A stretch of DNA of 64,000 nt. Source: Oreocharis arfaki (Eukaryota > Chordata > Aves > Passeriformes > Paramythiidae). Within the stretch, counting starts at the first letter, position 1. Each line of letters begins with the position of its first letter. Where the stretch lies: assembly GCA_013398015.1 (NCBI GenBank), contig VZRR01005727.1, positions 248,001-312,000 of the forward strand, written 5' to 3'. Shown here piece by piece: positions 32,580 through 53,820 of this stretch. The position numbers and the translations under genes are program-made. The notes under the pieces are model-generated. The model saw only the letters and a list, made by a program, of their open reading frames with translations, was not told the origin of the DNA and made no database searches.

Positions 32580-33420
32580 CATATTTTGATTTCCCAGGAG
32601 TATGCAGCACATGCTCTGGCAATCAAGGTGCCTGTTCCGAGCCCTTCTGTCTTTATCTCTTCTTTCTGTCAACAGTGATAGCTTCTGCTTTACTCCCTGT
32701 GGCAAGGGAAGGGTGCGAAGCTGTTTTCCAGCATCACGTTGCACTTTTGACAGATCTGAATTCATCCAGCCCCTCCCCCCCAGCTATGACACCGCTGACG
32801 TGCAGCAGCTCCTGATAAATCAAAACGTAATAAAGAGTTGTGTAGGACCTTATTCCACACTGGGATTTCATGGGCCTTAATGATATCCTAACAGTCATTG
32901 TATAAAGTACCACTAACCCCGAGTAAAGACTTTATAAGCCAGCACCAAGAAGCCAAGCTTATCTGTTCCCCACTCTATCTAATTAAAAAGCCACTCTTTG
33001 TCATCCGAGCGCAAAACAGAACGGCGGTGTTATCAGTACTTAAAACAGCGGTGGAAAAGGAAGAAAGCAATTTCTTCCACTTGATCTTAATCATTAATCT
33101 TCATTAGGATTTTTAGCTTCTGAATGTGAGCGGTAGAAGACGTCAGCGTAGCAAACAATTTAAGGTGCATCTGCATGTATAACAGGTAGTTTGTTATTTT
33201 CATTATAGGTAAAAGCATGTGTCAGTTGCCAGATGTGTTTGATTCAGACAATATGATTTTCATGCCAACTTTATGATATGTTTGATTTAGGTGAAGTGAC
33301 TAAAACCTGCTGTTGGGACCGAGGTGCTGTTAAACACCAGCTGCAGTTTTTATTTTAATTAATAATTTAAGGAGTAGAATACCTCGCTTTAATTAACATG
33401 TTAACCCTTCAAGCTACTCA
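32580..33420. promoter_or_regulatory. Candidate conserved non-coding (enhancer-like) segment
   Basis: This intronic stretch differs from its surroundings. It has scattered CpGs (ccgctgacgtgcag, atccgagcgc, acggcggtg, gacgtcagcg) in a CpG-poor neighbourhood. It has several homeodomain-type cores (taattaaa near 32981, tcattaatc and tcattagg near 33092-33110, ttaattaat near 33355, ttaattaac near 33391). It also has a CRE-like palindrome (gacgtcag near 33139) and no repeats. Such texture is typical of conserved vertebrate enhancers, but conservation is not visible from one sequence. The 144-codon minus-strand frame overlapping its 5' edge has no recognisable domain. Confidence 0.35.
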
Positions 33421-35247
33421 GAGAAAGGCCACAATGGCAAAGTGGTTTAAAAGTAAAGCAAGAAAATACTCAAAAGTAGTCCAAACAGGAGTATTTTTTC
33501 TTCCAAACATGCTCCTGAGATGTTTTCACCTTTTCTTTGCATTTTAATCTCCTCCTCACTGTTGAATGGAATATAGATAAAGGATCCAGGATTACCCAGA
33601 ATTTTTAGCAGGACTGGTTATTGTGGATTTTCAGGATGAACAGCAACTGCTCATAGCTGCTCTGAATCCCTTTCCAGACTTTTAACTGAATCTGCCAATG
33701 TTGTACAGATGTGCTGTTGTGCCAAATCTTTCCTTGATCTGTTCTGAAAATCTTCCCAGTCATGTAGCAGTTAAAATGTGGATCTGAGCATACAAATTAA
33801 AGCTCCAGATTTTGAAAACCTGGGCCTGCGTATTAAAAGAAACTCTAATGTATTAGACACTCTGAGTGTCTCTTTGTCAGTCTGATACTTTCCATTGTTA
33901 AATTGCAAACGCGGTGGGCAAACTGGGTAATACCCCAAGGTTGATAAGTTTCTAGAAATATGGAAAAATGGAGTGGTGAAAAGGGGTTCTGTAAACAGCC
34001 CTTATAAATATAAAGGAAAGACTGCCCTCTGACTTCACCCCCTAAATGAGATGAATTCATATGCAACCATAAATGCTCTTCCATGAGAGAAACTTTATCC
34101 GGGGATCACAAACTATGGGGCCCCAGTGGATCCAGCTTTGAGATGCAAGTGCTCACAAACTAGTTTCCATTGCTACCACTATTAATGGAATTGTTTATGA
34201 TGCTATTTTTTGCTTTTGAAAACATTTCAAGCAAAACAATCATAACTTGTACTGTAAGGACCGTCATGGTTTCTTTACAATGTGATAACAATTCAGAGAA
34301 CGTGGGGCATCCAGAAAGAAAAAATATATTACAAATAAGCACCAAAATAAAAAAGAATGCTAGCTAATGGAAAAATCCAGCAATCTAAGTGACTTATGCT
34401 TTTATTGCCTGGAGGAGATTTGGAGAGGAGAAGGGCTGGAAGTATAGTTAGAAACACTGGACTGGCAATCAGGAGATGTTTAGCTTACTTCTAGCTGTTT
34501 AAGAGATTTCTTTATGTGCAGCGCTGGAGCAGAGCCAGCGTCAGCTCTAGGCAAAGTGAACTTTTAGGATCCAGTGACAAGTCAAGTCACACTCACACAG
34601 ATCACTGCAGATGATTGGAGTTGCTGAGGTTGTCCTGAGGGCATAATTTAGAAATAGCAATGGATAGGAAGACCCCGAGGTCTAATTTTGTTTACAGAAG
34701 AACCTGTTTTACTGATTATGATGAGAATCCAGTTTGATTTTTGGAACCAAATTTGAATCTCACAGCCAGAAATAATGTTAAGTCCTTTTTTGAAAATGAG
34801 CATGTTTCCTGAATAAACTGCTGGAAGATACTAAGAACTTCTGTGAGCAATGGGACACAGCCTACTTGTACTGGGTTTTGTCCTACACCCTCCACACTTT
34901 GACTTCAGTAAAAGTGCTGCAGATTGTTCTGAGATCAGAAGTGAAATTTCAAGTACTGGTAATAGAATTTATTTCTGCTGCATCTCAGACTCTTAGAAAG
35001 TACACGAAGCCTCCAAGTGTTTTGCCAATGCAATGTGCGTAGCTATTAATTAATGACTACTAAAATCATAAACACGACAGTATATCATTTATTAATGGCT
35101 TGACTGTCTTTGCATTTCAGTGGGTTTACATCCTCTTTGTTCCTTTCTTTTAAAACTTAATCGTGCAGTAGCTCTGCAGGAGAGAGTCCCAGTGAAAAGA
35201 CTCAATCTGCAGGGTTGATCATTGTTGTATCAGGAGTTAAGAAAACA

Positions 35248-35267
35248 GTTTAGTTTAGTTTAGTTTA
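35248..35267. repeat. (TTTAG)4 short tandem repeat
   Basis: About four TTTAG units in the large intron. Recorded as a simple repeat only. Confidence 0.85.
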
Positions 35268-38200
35268 CTTTGCTTTCCCCTTGCATTTAGGAACAGAGGC
35301 TACTGGAAGTTATTTGAAGGAAATGAAATCTGTTTGGAGGATGTAAAAGTTCAGTGCTTCTAGTGCTTTGTGTATATATTATCTGTATATTTTGTTTTTC
35401 ATTTTTCTTACTGTTTGTATTTTTGTCTCCAGTCCTGGAAACCTTGAGCATGTGCTTTTGTGTGCATGTATAGTTTCACTGATCTCAGCAGTGCTGCTCT
35501 ACCTGTTGAGTCTGTTAGGTAGCCTACAGAAGAAGTTTCTTTGAGGCAGTAGGAGAGAGAGGGTCCTGATCCTGCACTGGGTGGGTGACAGAACTGTTGC
35601 CATCACACATGGCATGCAGGATGTGTAGTAAACCCGTTCCTCCTGGGGCAGAAATAAAGCTGGCTTTAGCTTCCTTTCCCTAGAACTGAATGTTACATTT
35701 TACTTTTGGTTGCACCTGATATAGGGCAGTGAGTGCCAATCCAATCAGAGTCTCAGAGATGCCACCACACTGGCAGCAGTGACCATTATGACCATGAAAA
35801 AAGCTGCTGCAGTGCCATCACCTGCTGAGGAGTTCAATTGTTATTTGTTTTAACTCTAGTAGGAGTAGGGGGTTGACATGGCAACGTGTTGTGTGACACA
35901 TGACAACAGATTGGTTTTGCCACTGGAGGAAAGTCTCTGCTTCTTTGAAATCCTGTGTAGCAGCTGTTCCTGCCCCACTGATGAGGACAAGAGTGGCCAC
36001 AGCCCTGACTGTCTGCACTGTTTATCTCCTCCTGTGGTTTGGAAAGGTTCAGTCCTGGTGTGAAGGGCTGCAACCCCACTGATTCAGCATCGTTTAATCT
36101 GTCAATACTTACGGCTTCCCCTGTAGAAACTCCCATGGGGCTTTTTCTGTTAAGGCTGTTGTTTAAAGTAGATGGTATTTTTCATGGAGAGCAGATAAAA
36201 TGAGTTTTATATGAACTATAAAGCAGTATATACTTGCTGGGGAAGGACTTGACCCAGAAAAGTGTATACCAAGCATGCAAGTACTGCTGCAGATCTCTAC
36301 TGGACTACTTATATTGCTAAAGTGAAATTTTTTTTGAGAGTATTTGATGAAGAAACGTGTTGCTCTGCAGATTGCTGCACTGAGACAGAATTAAGAGCAT
36401 TTAAAGTGATTTGCAGTGAAATGGAACAATGCAGAATTTGATCACGTCACTATAGAGAGGCTGATGATTTAAGGGTTGATTTAAGAGCTCTGCTTAATTA
36501 TTCATAATTTCAAAGAAAGTCAGAGATGCCCAAATTAAAATCATGAGCCCAATGCTTCTGAAGTCTAAGGTTATAAGATGAGGCAATAAACTTGTTTTCA
36601 TTTTAATATTCTCTGTGCTAAGTCTACTGCCATTGTAAGAATACCTCGAACAGTTTTATTGTCCCCACTAAGAATAATCTTTAAAGTGGCCCATCTTTTA
36701 GTTTATGTATGTCCAGTTTAACACACACTAGTAGCATTCCTATATGTACCTGGAACAAACGTTGAAAATCTACCAAAATATGTCATAGTACTTTTTCTTA
36801 AGAAGCATATTTAGTTTTTAGACTTGTAGGTGCTAAAGATAGGTCAATTCTAATGTTACCTCATTGTTCAGCCAATATATCCCCCTTTCTTGTACAACTG
36901 AAGGGTCATGAAATATCAGTTGCACCAATGTTTAGAGACTGCTATCTCTTCCATTTTTAAGTGGGCTTGTGCTTTTTTAACTTGGATTTAGCAAGCCAGT
37001 GAAACTCTTCATGCAGGTCTCTGTGTCAATGAGACTATCATCCCCTAGTGGTACTTTATATCCATAACAGAAGGAATTTTTATTTTCTTCCATCTCTTCA
37101 ACCAGTTAAAATGTTCAGCTTGGGTAGATTAACTCTAGAGAATGTCTCTGTGAAAATTTGAACTTGCTTTCGGATGTTGAAGACGAGCTTTACCCTACCC
37201 ACTCATGAATTTTACTTGAAACTGGAGTTTCAAAGATTGTTCATTTGTGAACAATGGACTGAGGCTCAAATCCTTTGCCTAGCAGCAAATATCCATTTGT
37301 GAATATAAACGGATATAAAAATTAATCAGGACTCAGATCAGTACCGAGGTTCTGAATGGTAAGATCTGCTCGTGTAGCCATGATCTGTACCCTTGCAGTG
37401 CCACTTCAACCTTGATTCAGCTTTGCAGACTCTTTTCTCACCAGGGGCATCTACAAATGAGAATCTGATCAGGCAAGGCTTGCTTGGCTTCCAAGTTCAT
37501 CTCTCAGTGGGTGGATTGATGTGGTCGACAACAACTAACACCACTTTCTTATTTGTCCTCATTGTCATGGAAAATTCTTCCTTGAAGAGAGGAGTTCTGA
37601 GCAGTTTTAGGTCTCAAAATTCTGCACTTTTCTGCAGTTCACAGTAGGCAGAATTCTCTTTCAACTCATTGCTTTCCACTGGGTATAACTTTGTCCAATA
37701 AATCTCCTTTTAGATAGGATTTTTTTATTCTAGGTTTCAGCTCATAGGTATTTCTTAGGCTTACAATCATGGTATAAGCTTGTCAAATCAGTTCAGGTGC
37801 TTCTATTTTCACTTTGAAGTTTACTGGGTTTACTGTTTTCTCAGTGCATAAAACACATATTTCCCTCTCACGTAATTGTGTGGAGAAAACAGTTCTTGTT
37901 AGGAACTGCACTTATATTTAATTCTGTAGATGTAATGAATTCCTAACTTTTGGAGAAAAATAGTTTAAAAGAAAATAAATTAGCCTCAAGGCATTTAAAG
38001 GCAGAAATTTAGGTCTTGTACTATACGTTTTATGTATGCATTTTTAAGGCTTCATTTAGGCAGAGCAGCTTAAAAAGCCTCATCATCTCTGGGACACTTT
38101 ATCTTGATGGCAGCCATCACCTAGAATATTATGCTGCACTGAGCAAAAATCTCAGGGTCACTAAAAAAATAATCTCCTCCCCCTTTTTTTTTTTAAGTGA

Positions 38201-39746
38201 CAGGAACATGTTTTTCTTTTGAAAAATACTTTGATCACATCTGATGATCCAGGTACCTCCTGCTGAGTTAATTGATCAGCATTTACCTCAAAGCACCTGG
38301 TGTCGAGTTTAGTCTGTCACTTATTATTCATCCAGCAGTCTTGGGCATGTAGCAGTAACAGAGTAAAATAAACCCATACTGGCAGCATATTTTTAGTCTG
38401 TATATGTACAGCTACACGAAGCTTTTAAGAGTAAGAAAACATCTCCAAAAAGTGTGTCTTAACCAGTGTTGCTTTTCTGGAAATTACTTCTAGTGGTCTA
38501 ATTATAAATGCTAATACTGCTATTGCCTGTCTGTGTCTTCTGCAGCATTTGTTTTATGTCAATAAGTTTCTAACAAACAAAACAAGCAGACAGCCCAGTT
38601 TTCAGTTGACTCTGCATGAAGTAATTGCAATTCCACTGGGAATACATATCAGTTGTTGCATTCATCTAGCAGGCATAAATATGGGCATTAAATATTTTGG
38701 CTGGTAATACAGGTTTAAGAGTCAACATTTTTCTTTAGATTGACTGCAGATACATTTACTTAAATCAATTGGTTTACATGTACTTGTCAATTATAGCAAT
38801 CACACAGTGGATGTATTTACCTACAAGTTGAAGTTGTGCTCCTGTAAGTGAGGGACATTGGCTTTTTCTGCTTTACTGGCTTTATCTTTAATCACACTTA
38901 CAAAGAGCCTTTAATGGCTTGTGAGATCCAATAACTGGGGTGGTAAGGTTAATGGGGCATCTTCTTATGCGGCACGTTTTTGTTGCAAATAATTTTGTAT
39001 ATTAAATGCGTGAAATCTTTGCCACAGGAAGGTGAGACAAGAATTTGAGTGGCTAAAGGAGATAGGTCCAGCTAACAGCTGGTTGCCAAAATAAAGCTTA
39101 AGAACAGTGACAGCAGCTGCCTTTAGAGAATGACACAATTGTAAGATACAGGCAGTATCTGACATGTAGCAGTGAATGATTTTGTCTGGCAAAGGCAAAT
39201 CTGAGGGAGTTAAAATAACAGTATTTAAAACTTGCCCTTGTGATTATCTTACTTCACTCTGTAAAGATGGGAGATACTCATCTCCATTCAATGTTGTTTA
39301 TGTATGTGCCCATGCCCACCATGCCCAAATCTTTAGAACACTTCTCTAGCCGGGGAGGTGCTGAGCATCACCTCCACTTGCAGTGCACAAATGCAGCACA
39401 GAGATATTTTTTTATACCGAGTAAGATCTGTGGCTGAGACCACTCCATGTCAGGATAATTTCTGGGGTAGGTTTTTGGCTAAGTGGTCCAGAACATCAAA
39501 TAGTACACTGCAAGAGATCCTTAGGACATGCAATACTCCACATTTTCTGTTCCAAGGAAGTGCTGCCAGCTGAAGGGGTAGTTTACCTTACTCCCACACC
39601 CAGGCCAAGGCTGTGCTTCCCTCCCTGCCACCTGTATGCTTTTCTGGTTATTGCAAGCACTTGATTCAAACCCCAGATTTGCTCACTCTGCCCTGTGATG
39701 CTTAGAGAATTGAACAAACTGTGCTGCTCGTAAAGCTTTTGTGCAG

Positions 39747-39826
39747 TACTGATGGTCAATAAAATGTAATTTAACTAAAATAAAAATACTGATTGTCAAT
39801 AAAGTGCAATTTTGCTAAAACAAAGC
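39747..39826. repeat. Imperfect 40-bp tandem duplication
   Basis: Copy one (39747-39786) begins tactgatggtcaataaaatg and copy two (39787-39826) begins tactgattgtcaataaagtg. Both continue with a TAAAA-rich 3' half. The copies are adjacent with no spacer and differ at several positions. Each contains AATAAA on the + strand. This is a local duplication within the intron, and no function is evident. Confidence 0.85.
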
Positions 39827-40679
39827 GCACATTTCTGGGTAAAAGCTTCCATGGCAATAAAGGAAAACAGAAAATACTGATAATATTAAAATTGCAAGTT
39901 TAATTATTTTTTTTTAACTATCCAAACCCTCATGTTCAAACTTCCAGACAGAATAGCAGTATGAGCAGTAGGCATTTGTTAAGTTGTTACCAGCTGCAGT
40001 GGTTATACTGTGTTAAAGTATATTAGCTAAACATATTTCTTCTGCTGTGCTTCTACTAAACATGCTTTCCTACAGGTGCCAAAATCTCTCCACTAAACCT
40101 GGTGGGGATATGTTGCCACAGAAAACCTTCCTGTGTATATTGAGTACCTTTCTTTGCCCTGTAGGCAGAAATGTGTCTTTTGACAGCCAAATCGTCTATT
40201 CCTGGGATGTAAGCAATTCCCTGGGATATGATGGAACTTATTTTAAAAAATAAAGACAGAACTAAATGCAGCATGTAATCAAGTAGATCAAGACCGGAGG
40301 AAAAATGGTTCCATAGAATGTACAGGAAATATTTAGGGGAGCAAAATCGAACCTTCAGGATTCTTATAGAAAGAAATAAAATCTGACCAAGTCCTCCCAT
40401 TTTTCATTAGCATTTTGAATTTACAACAACCTCCAAGATGTTTGTTTTGTTCTTTATCAATTTCCATATAGAGAGCTAAGGAAATAACAGGAGGTTTGGG
40501 GCTTGGTGGAACTCCTAGAGTTAGCCCAAATCCACAAGTGTGCAATGTATATAGAGAGAAACTGAACACGGTCTTACTCAAAGCTGCTTAACAGCTTAAA
40601 ATGATAAAAAGTCCTTAACACAATTTAAGAACTTAAACCACTTAAACTGTTTGAAGCAGCTTGTGAGTTTGAAGAGTTT

Positions 40680-40830
40680 GGGGTAGGGGGTGTGCTGAGA
40701 GGTGGCCCTGGGGAGCTGCAGCCTGGGGACAGGGCTCCCACACCAGGAGTCCCGCAAAAGGGCGCCTTTGGGAGCTGAACTTGGGAGGCCTTGGGGAGAT
40801 GCGAGGGAGAAGAGGGAAGAGTTGTCTTCG
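40680..40830. other. GC-rich intronic patch
   Basis: About 150 bases of G-rich sequence (gggtagggggtgtgctgaga, tggccctggggagctgcag, aagggcgcctttgggag) lie 1.4 kb before the first S2 exon. It supports overlapping minus-strand open frames of 73-132 codons, which are proline/serine-rich and look compositional. No exon or repeat is recognised. Confidence 0.5.
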
Positions 40831-42273
40831 TATTTTCGTGTGACATTGTTTGTGTATGTGCCCAGATCGCCTTGCTTTAGATAGTGTAGCAGGGAATCTT
40901 GCAGGCATGTGAGGTGTCAGCAGTGGCATCTCCCCAGTGAAACAGGGAAGAGGGTGGCAGAAAAATATTGTCTGTGGCAAGTCCTCAGCTGTGGAAAACA
41001 GCTTTGGCTCATGGGCCGAGGGAAAGCTCCTCAGGAGCATTGTGAAGAAGTCTGCACAAACTGCAAGCCAAAATGTTGTGCTTTTATGGCTCCAGGAAAC
41101 GGAGGTGTGGGGGAGGTGGCGAGAGTGGGCCTTTCAGATCTATTGATCAGGAAGTTTTTCTTTCTGAAAGATTGTTTTTGGGAAAAAGAAATGGGCCAGG
41201 GGGCAGGGATGAGTCAGGGAGAGTTGCTTTAGTTTAGCTGATGACAAGCAGTGTCAGTTGGCTGTATCAGAAGCATGTTAATATGTGAAGTTGCACATTT
41301 ATAAAGCAGAAAATAAGCCATTATTTATGAGATCCAGATTGGTCCCTGCTGCTGTGTGTGGTAGTCAGTGGTCGAAGGTGTGTTTGTTTATTTGTATGCT
41401 CAGATGGAAAAATTGTGGCACGGCACAGAGGTGATACATGAGGTCAAAGGAAGAAGGCACAGGAATGGGAATGAGCATCTGAGAGGGGGAAAACAGCCAG
41501 GATGCTGCTTCTGATGGCAGTGAAGCTACCTTAAATGTTTTGAAGCTTGGGCTGGTTTTCATTGATGCAGGCAGTGATTTACACCTTTCGGTGCAGAAAA
41601 GGCTGTAAAACAGGAGTGAATTACATTCTGTACAATTTGAAAATAAATTGTGTATTCACAGCCACTCAGGGTGAGGCCTATTTACACTTCCAGAGTGGTA
41701 TATGATGAGTAAATGAAAGTTAGGCCTCTGTGTGAATGAAAAATGCCTGTTTTACCAGAGGCTCTGAAAAGAGAGAGCAAGAGAGACTTAGTGGAAATTG
41801 GAAGCAAGATTTTATTTGTTTGTTTAAAAGAGTTGTATTGATCTGGAGTCAGATGGACCATTGGTATAACTGCAAACTAATTCCACTGAATTCTGCAAGG
41901 TATTTGTGGTGAAGTTGATGGGGCTGGAAGTTTAGATTTATAATCTGAGTTTTTCCTGTGTTCAGGTAAGTCTTTATCACATTTTATTCTTGTGCAATCT
42001 TGGTGGCATATTTGACATGAATGTTATCTGTCCAATTAAAAAAATCTTCACTGGGGTGAAACAGAGCTTGGGCGTAGTTAAAATCATATGATCTCTGTAC
42101 AATTAAATAACTACTTGGTTTTCTTTTATGGTGAGGAATGAAATATGGAAATGTTACTTGGTAAGGGTAAGTGCTTGCTGACTAATGACAGACATAGAAA
42201 GAAACCACTTAATTAATGTAATCTTGCTAATGTACTACATAATACTAATTTCTCAATATCGCTTGAATTTCAG

Positions 42274-42469
42274 AACATTTCAGGATCTGTCCAAACAAAT
42301 GGATATATCTTATGGTACAGTCAGGGACTCAGCAGTGTATGAATACTTTAAAGCAAAAGGGACCAACCCTTTGGAGCAGGATAACACATTTGCTGAACTG
42401 TGGAGGACTATCAGTAAGAATAATGGGGCAGATAATTGCGTATCAAACCCTTCTGAAGGCATCAGGAAG
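42274..42469 (+). CDS. GRID1: GRID1 exon: first half of ligand-binding lobe S2 (65 codons)
   Basis: The exon follows gcttgaatttcag and ends AGG AAG|gtaaga. It is 196 bases, entering in phase 2 (completing an arginine codon) and leaving in phase 0. It encodes [20 protein letters not shown], then [39 protein letters not shown] and [17 protein letters not shown] corresponds to the loop and helix start (YGTLDSGST in AMPA receptors) that contacts the ligand from S2. From memory it differs from mammalian GluD1 by a few conservative changes (MDI for VEM, FKAK for FRAK). Retaining the next intron would add about 20 residues before a stop. Confidence 0.97.
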
Positions 42470-51546
<9,077 letters not shown>

Positions 51547-51606
51547 AAGTAGAAAACATGAAGGAGAGAGCAAGTGGAAGTTGTGGGATTTTAGGTGCTC
51601 TCATGC

Positions 51607-51712
51607 AATAAATTTGATTTATTTTGGTTTGCCATACTAAGCTTTGCATATAACTTTTTGGGTGGTTGTTTCTAAGAAAATAAAAGCAAACAAACAAAAG
51701 TGTCTTTTGTGC
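51607..51712 (+). terminator. Candidate intronic polyadenylation site
   Basis: Two canonical AATAAA hexamers (51607-51612 and 51679-51684) lie 61 and 133 bases after the in-frame stop that follows the M4 exon. The second is followed about 15-27 bases on by a GT-rich stretch (gtgtcttttgtgc, about 51700-51712), the arrangement expected of a working poly(A) site. In AT-rich DNA AATAAA occurs often by chance, so this is a candidate only; its position after a weak donor makes it more interesting. Confidence 0.35.
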
Positions 51713-51910
51713 ACATGGAAGGTGCCAAACTGACAGCCCTGGAGACTAAAGTCCTCTATTTATTTGTAGAGCAGATACAGCATGGGCAGCAGCAGTGCAA
51801 ACTTCCCCTCATTGCCCCACCAATGTGCCTCAACCCTGACCTGGAGAGACCACCTTTAGGGGTAAGAGAGTGGTTCAGAAACATGCCCTCGGCCACTCTG
51901 CTGTGAGTGA
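51700..51910. repeat. Possible old interspersed repeat or conserved segment
   Basis: This 200-base stretch is richer in G+C than its surroundings. It includes catgggcagcagcagtgcaa, attgccccaccaatgtgcct and accctgacctggagagacca. It feels like sequence I have seen scattered in other avian loci, but I cannot name a family. It holds a 68-codon + strand frame without known motifs. Unique exonic or UTR sequence is an alternative. Confidence 0.3.
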
Positions 51911-52596
51911 CGGGGAGGCCAGTCACGGGCACCCGGCTGTGCCATCTGTGGTGATGTTTTCTCTGATCTGAGCCCCCATCCATTGGCTGGGAGATCCATG
52001 TCCATCCTGCGCAGGCTCTGCAGCTGCCAGATGTCTGGTAGCTGCTCTCCTTCATGGCTGACCTAGGCTGAGTTTGAAGAGGTACACGAGCAATTAAAAA
52101 TAAATCAAGCTAGTTAATAATTGAGTAAGCCATATTGCCATGACACTGTTTAAATGCTTCCTTTCTTTTGAAGTCAGTTTTATTTCTAAAAGTAGGAGCC
52201 TCTGAGGAAGCTGACCTTCATATAACATGTTTTATCTAGGAAATTATATCTGAGAATTTCTTAGGTTTGAAGTTTCCATGCACAGCAGCCAGTGATAGTT
52301 AGCAATGCTAAGGCAGAATAATCAGTCTATGCTCAGATCTGTCTTGCATGAATCCTGTATTTGTTTACGTAGATTAAATGTTTAACAAACTAACCTCTTG
52401 TAATTTTGGAGACCTTGAGGCATTTGTAGGTGCTTTCATCTTGGAACAGATGTTTGTTACAAGCAAATGATAGCAGTGAGCTGCACTACAGCTGGAAAAT
52501 AGTACGTAGCCCATCAATTCTAATCGACGTTTCTCAAGTTGCAGGAGCACTAGACTAATTGACATACCTGTCACCTGTAAGCTATTCTGGCAAACT

Positions 52597-52699
52597 GGCA
52601 ACCTGCTCTAGTGGATGGCATCCCTTCCTGTGAGAGAGGGGTTGGAATTGGGGATCTTCAAGGTCCCTTCTAACCCAAATGGTTCCATATCCTATGATT
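52597..52699 (+). mobile_element. CR1 LINE fragment, 3' end
   Basis: The order of blocks is that of the avian CR1 3' end: acctgctctagtggatggca, then a degenerate cccttcctgtgagagagggg, ggttggaattggggatcttc, aaggtcccttctaacccaaa, and a terminal tggttccatatcctatgatt. The family consensus, as I remember it, reads GGTTGGAACTAGATGATC, AAGGTCCCTTCCAACCCAAAC and ends in ATTCTATG units. CR1 elements insert without target-site duplications and are usually 5'-truncated, as here (about 100 bp). The orientation is the same as GRID1. Several substitutions suggest a moderately old copy. Confidence 0.88.
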
Positions 52700-53124
52700 T
52701 TGGCCTGCTGCCTTGTAGGAGTTGCTCCTGCTGTAACCTCAAAGGTGCCCCCATGCTAGCATTGCAAAGGCCTAAAGCCCAGCAGCAGGTGTTTGACTGC
52801 ACACTGTTAAATCCTGCAGGGCAAGGGCAGAGATGCTTTCCAAAGTGTCCTCATGCTGTGTGCACAAGCACTACCTGGCCATACTGTGTGGTGTGTTCCC
52901 CTCTCTACGCTCAGGGACTTGCCTCTGTGTATCTTTGTAGAGTGAGATGAGAACGTGACCTAAAGGCAGTTTCATATAGCTAAGGTGAAATAATTCACTC
53001 TTTTATTGCAAGGACTTTCCACTGCTGAAAAAGGAGCTGTCTCCCTGAGTTTGAATATTTTCTTTTTCACCCGTCCCCTTCATTTCTTTTTTAATAACTG
53101 TAAGAAGGGTTATTGCATATCTGT

Positions 53125-53185
53125 GCCTACCCCATCCCATCTTCTCTCCTCTTCCCATCCTTCTCCTCCTCCCTTTTCCCTCCAG
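53125..53185. repeat. Polypyrimidine tract ending in an acceptor-like CAG
   Basis: About 60 bases are almost all C and T (catcttctctcctcttccca, tcctcctcccttttccctcc) with only a few A residues, and they end ctccag|tgtg. Such a tract resembles a strong 3' splice site and could also adopt triplex (H-DNA) structure. No GluD1-like coding sequence follows: in phase with the M4 exon it would add eleven residues and stop. Confidence 0.6.
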
Positions 53186-53399
53186 TGTGTTCTTGATCAA
53201 GGTTGCTCTGTACCTCTGTAGTGCTATTTTGTAGTTTCTTTGACACACATAGAATAGTTTTAACCTTCTGTGTTTTAAAGGAAGCTGAAGTTACCCCCAT
53301 GGTAGAGCTGTGCTTGGGGAGATCGCTGTCTGTGGGGCTTGGCCTCCCCTTGGAGCACAACTAGGCTGGGTTAGAGGAAAATTAAACTCGGGTGCAGAG

Positions 53400-53820
53400 C
53401 ATGGACAGGTTCCAGAAGATCAGTGAGGGGGGTACTGCCAGGAGAGGGGGAACAGAGTCAGCAGGAGCCCTGGCACAAGCAGGTGTAAAGGCTGAACGAG
53501 GAAGTGAGAGTCCCCAGTGAGAGGGCGTGGGGCTGGGCCGAGCCGGCGGGAGGAGGGCGTACAGAGGGTATGCCAGGCAGGATGGGATGGAATGAGGGGT
53601 GCCCGAAAGGGAGAGCTGGGTGCAATGACAGGCAGGCAGCTAGAGGCACCTTTGGATCAGTCAGAGCAGCCTGAGGGAAGGGTGGCTGCTGCCCAGATCC
53701 AGAGACAGGCAGGATCCTCAGGACCCCTCTGCCTAGGCCAGTGGCCACATGGCCACATTGCTCCAGCCCTGCTGCAGACCAGGGTTTGGGGGCTCTGGTC
53801 ACAGTGACCACAACATCCAC
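53400..53820. other. GC-rich intronic patch
   Basis: A G+C-rich stretch with a few CpGs (gagggcgtggggctgggccg, agccggcgggaggagggcg) and several G runs (53426-53450 and 53527-53560). It gives overlapping 96- and 120-codon frames on opposite strands, Gly/Arg- or Pro/Leu-rich, that look compositional. No repeat family, promoter motif or exon is recognised. Confidence 0.45.

Noticed and set aside
32331..32765. 144-codon minus-strand open frame in the large intron
   Set aside because: No domain, signal peptide or known family is recognisable, and length alone is within chance for 64 kb of six frames.
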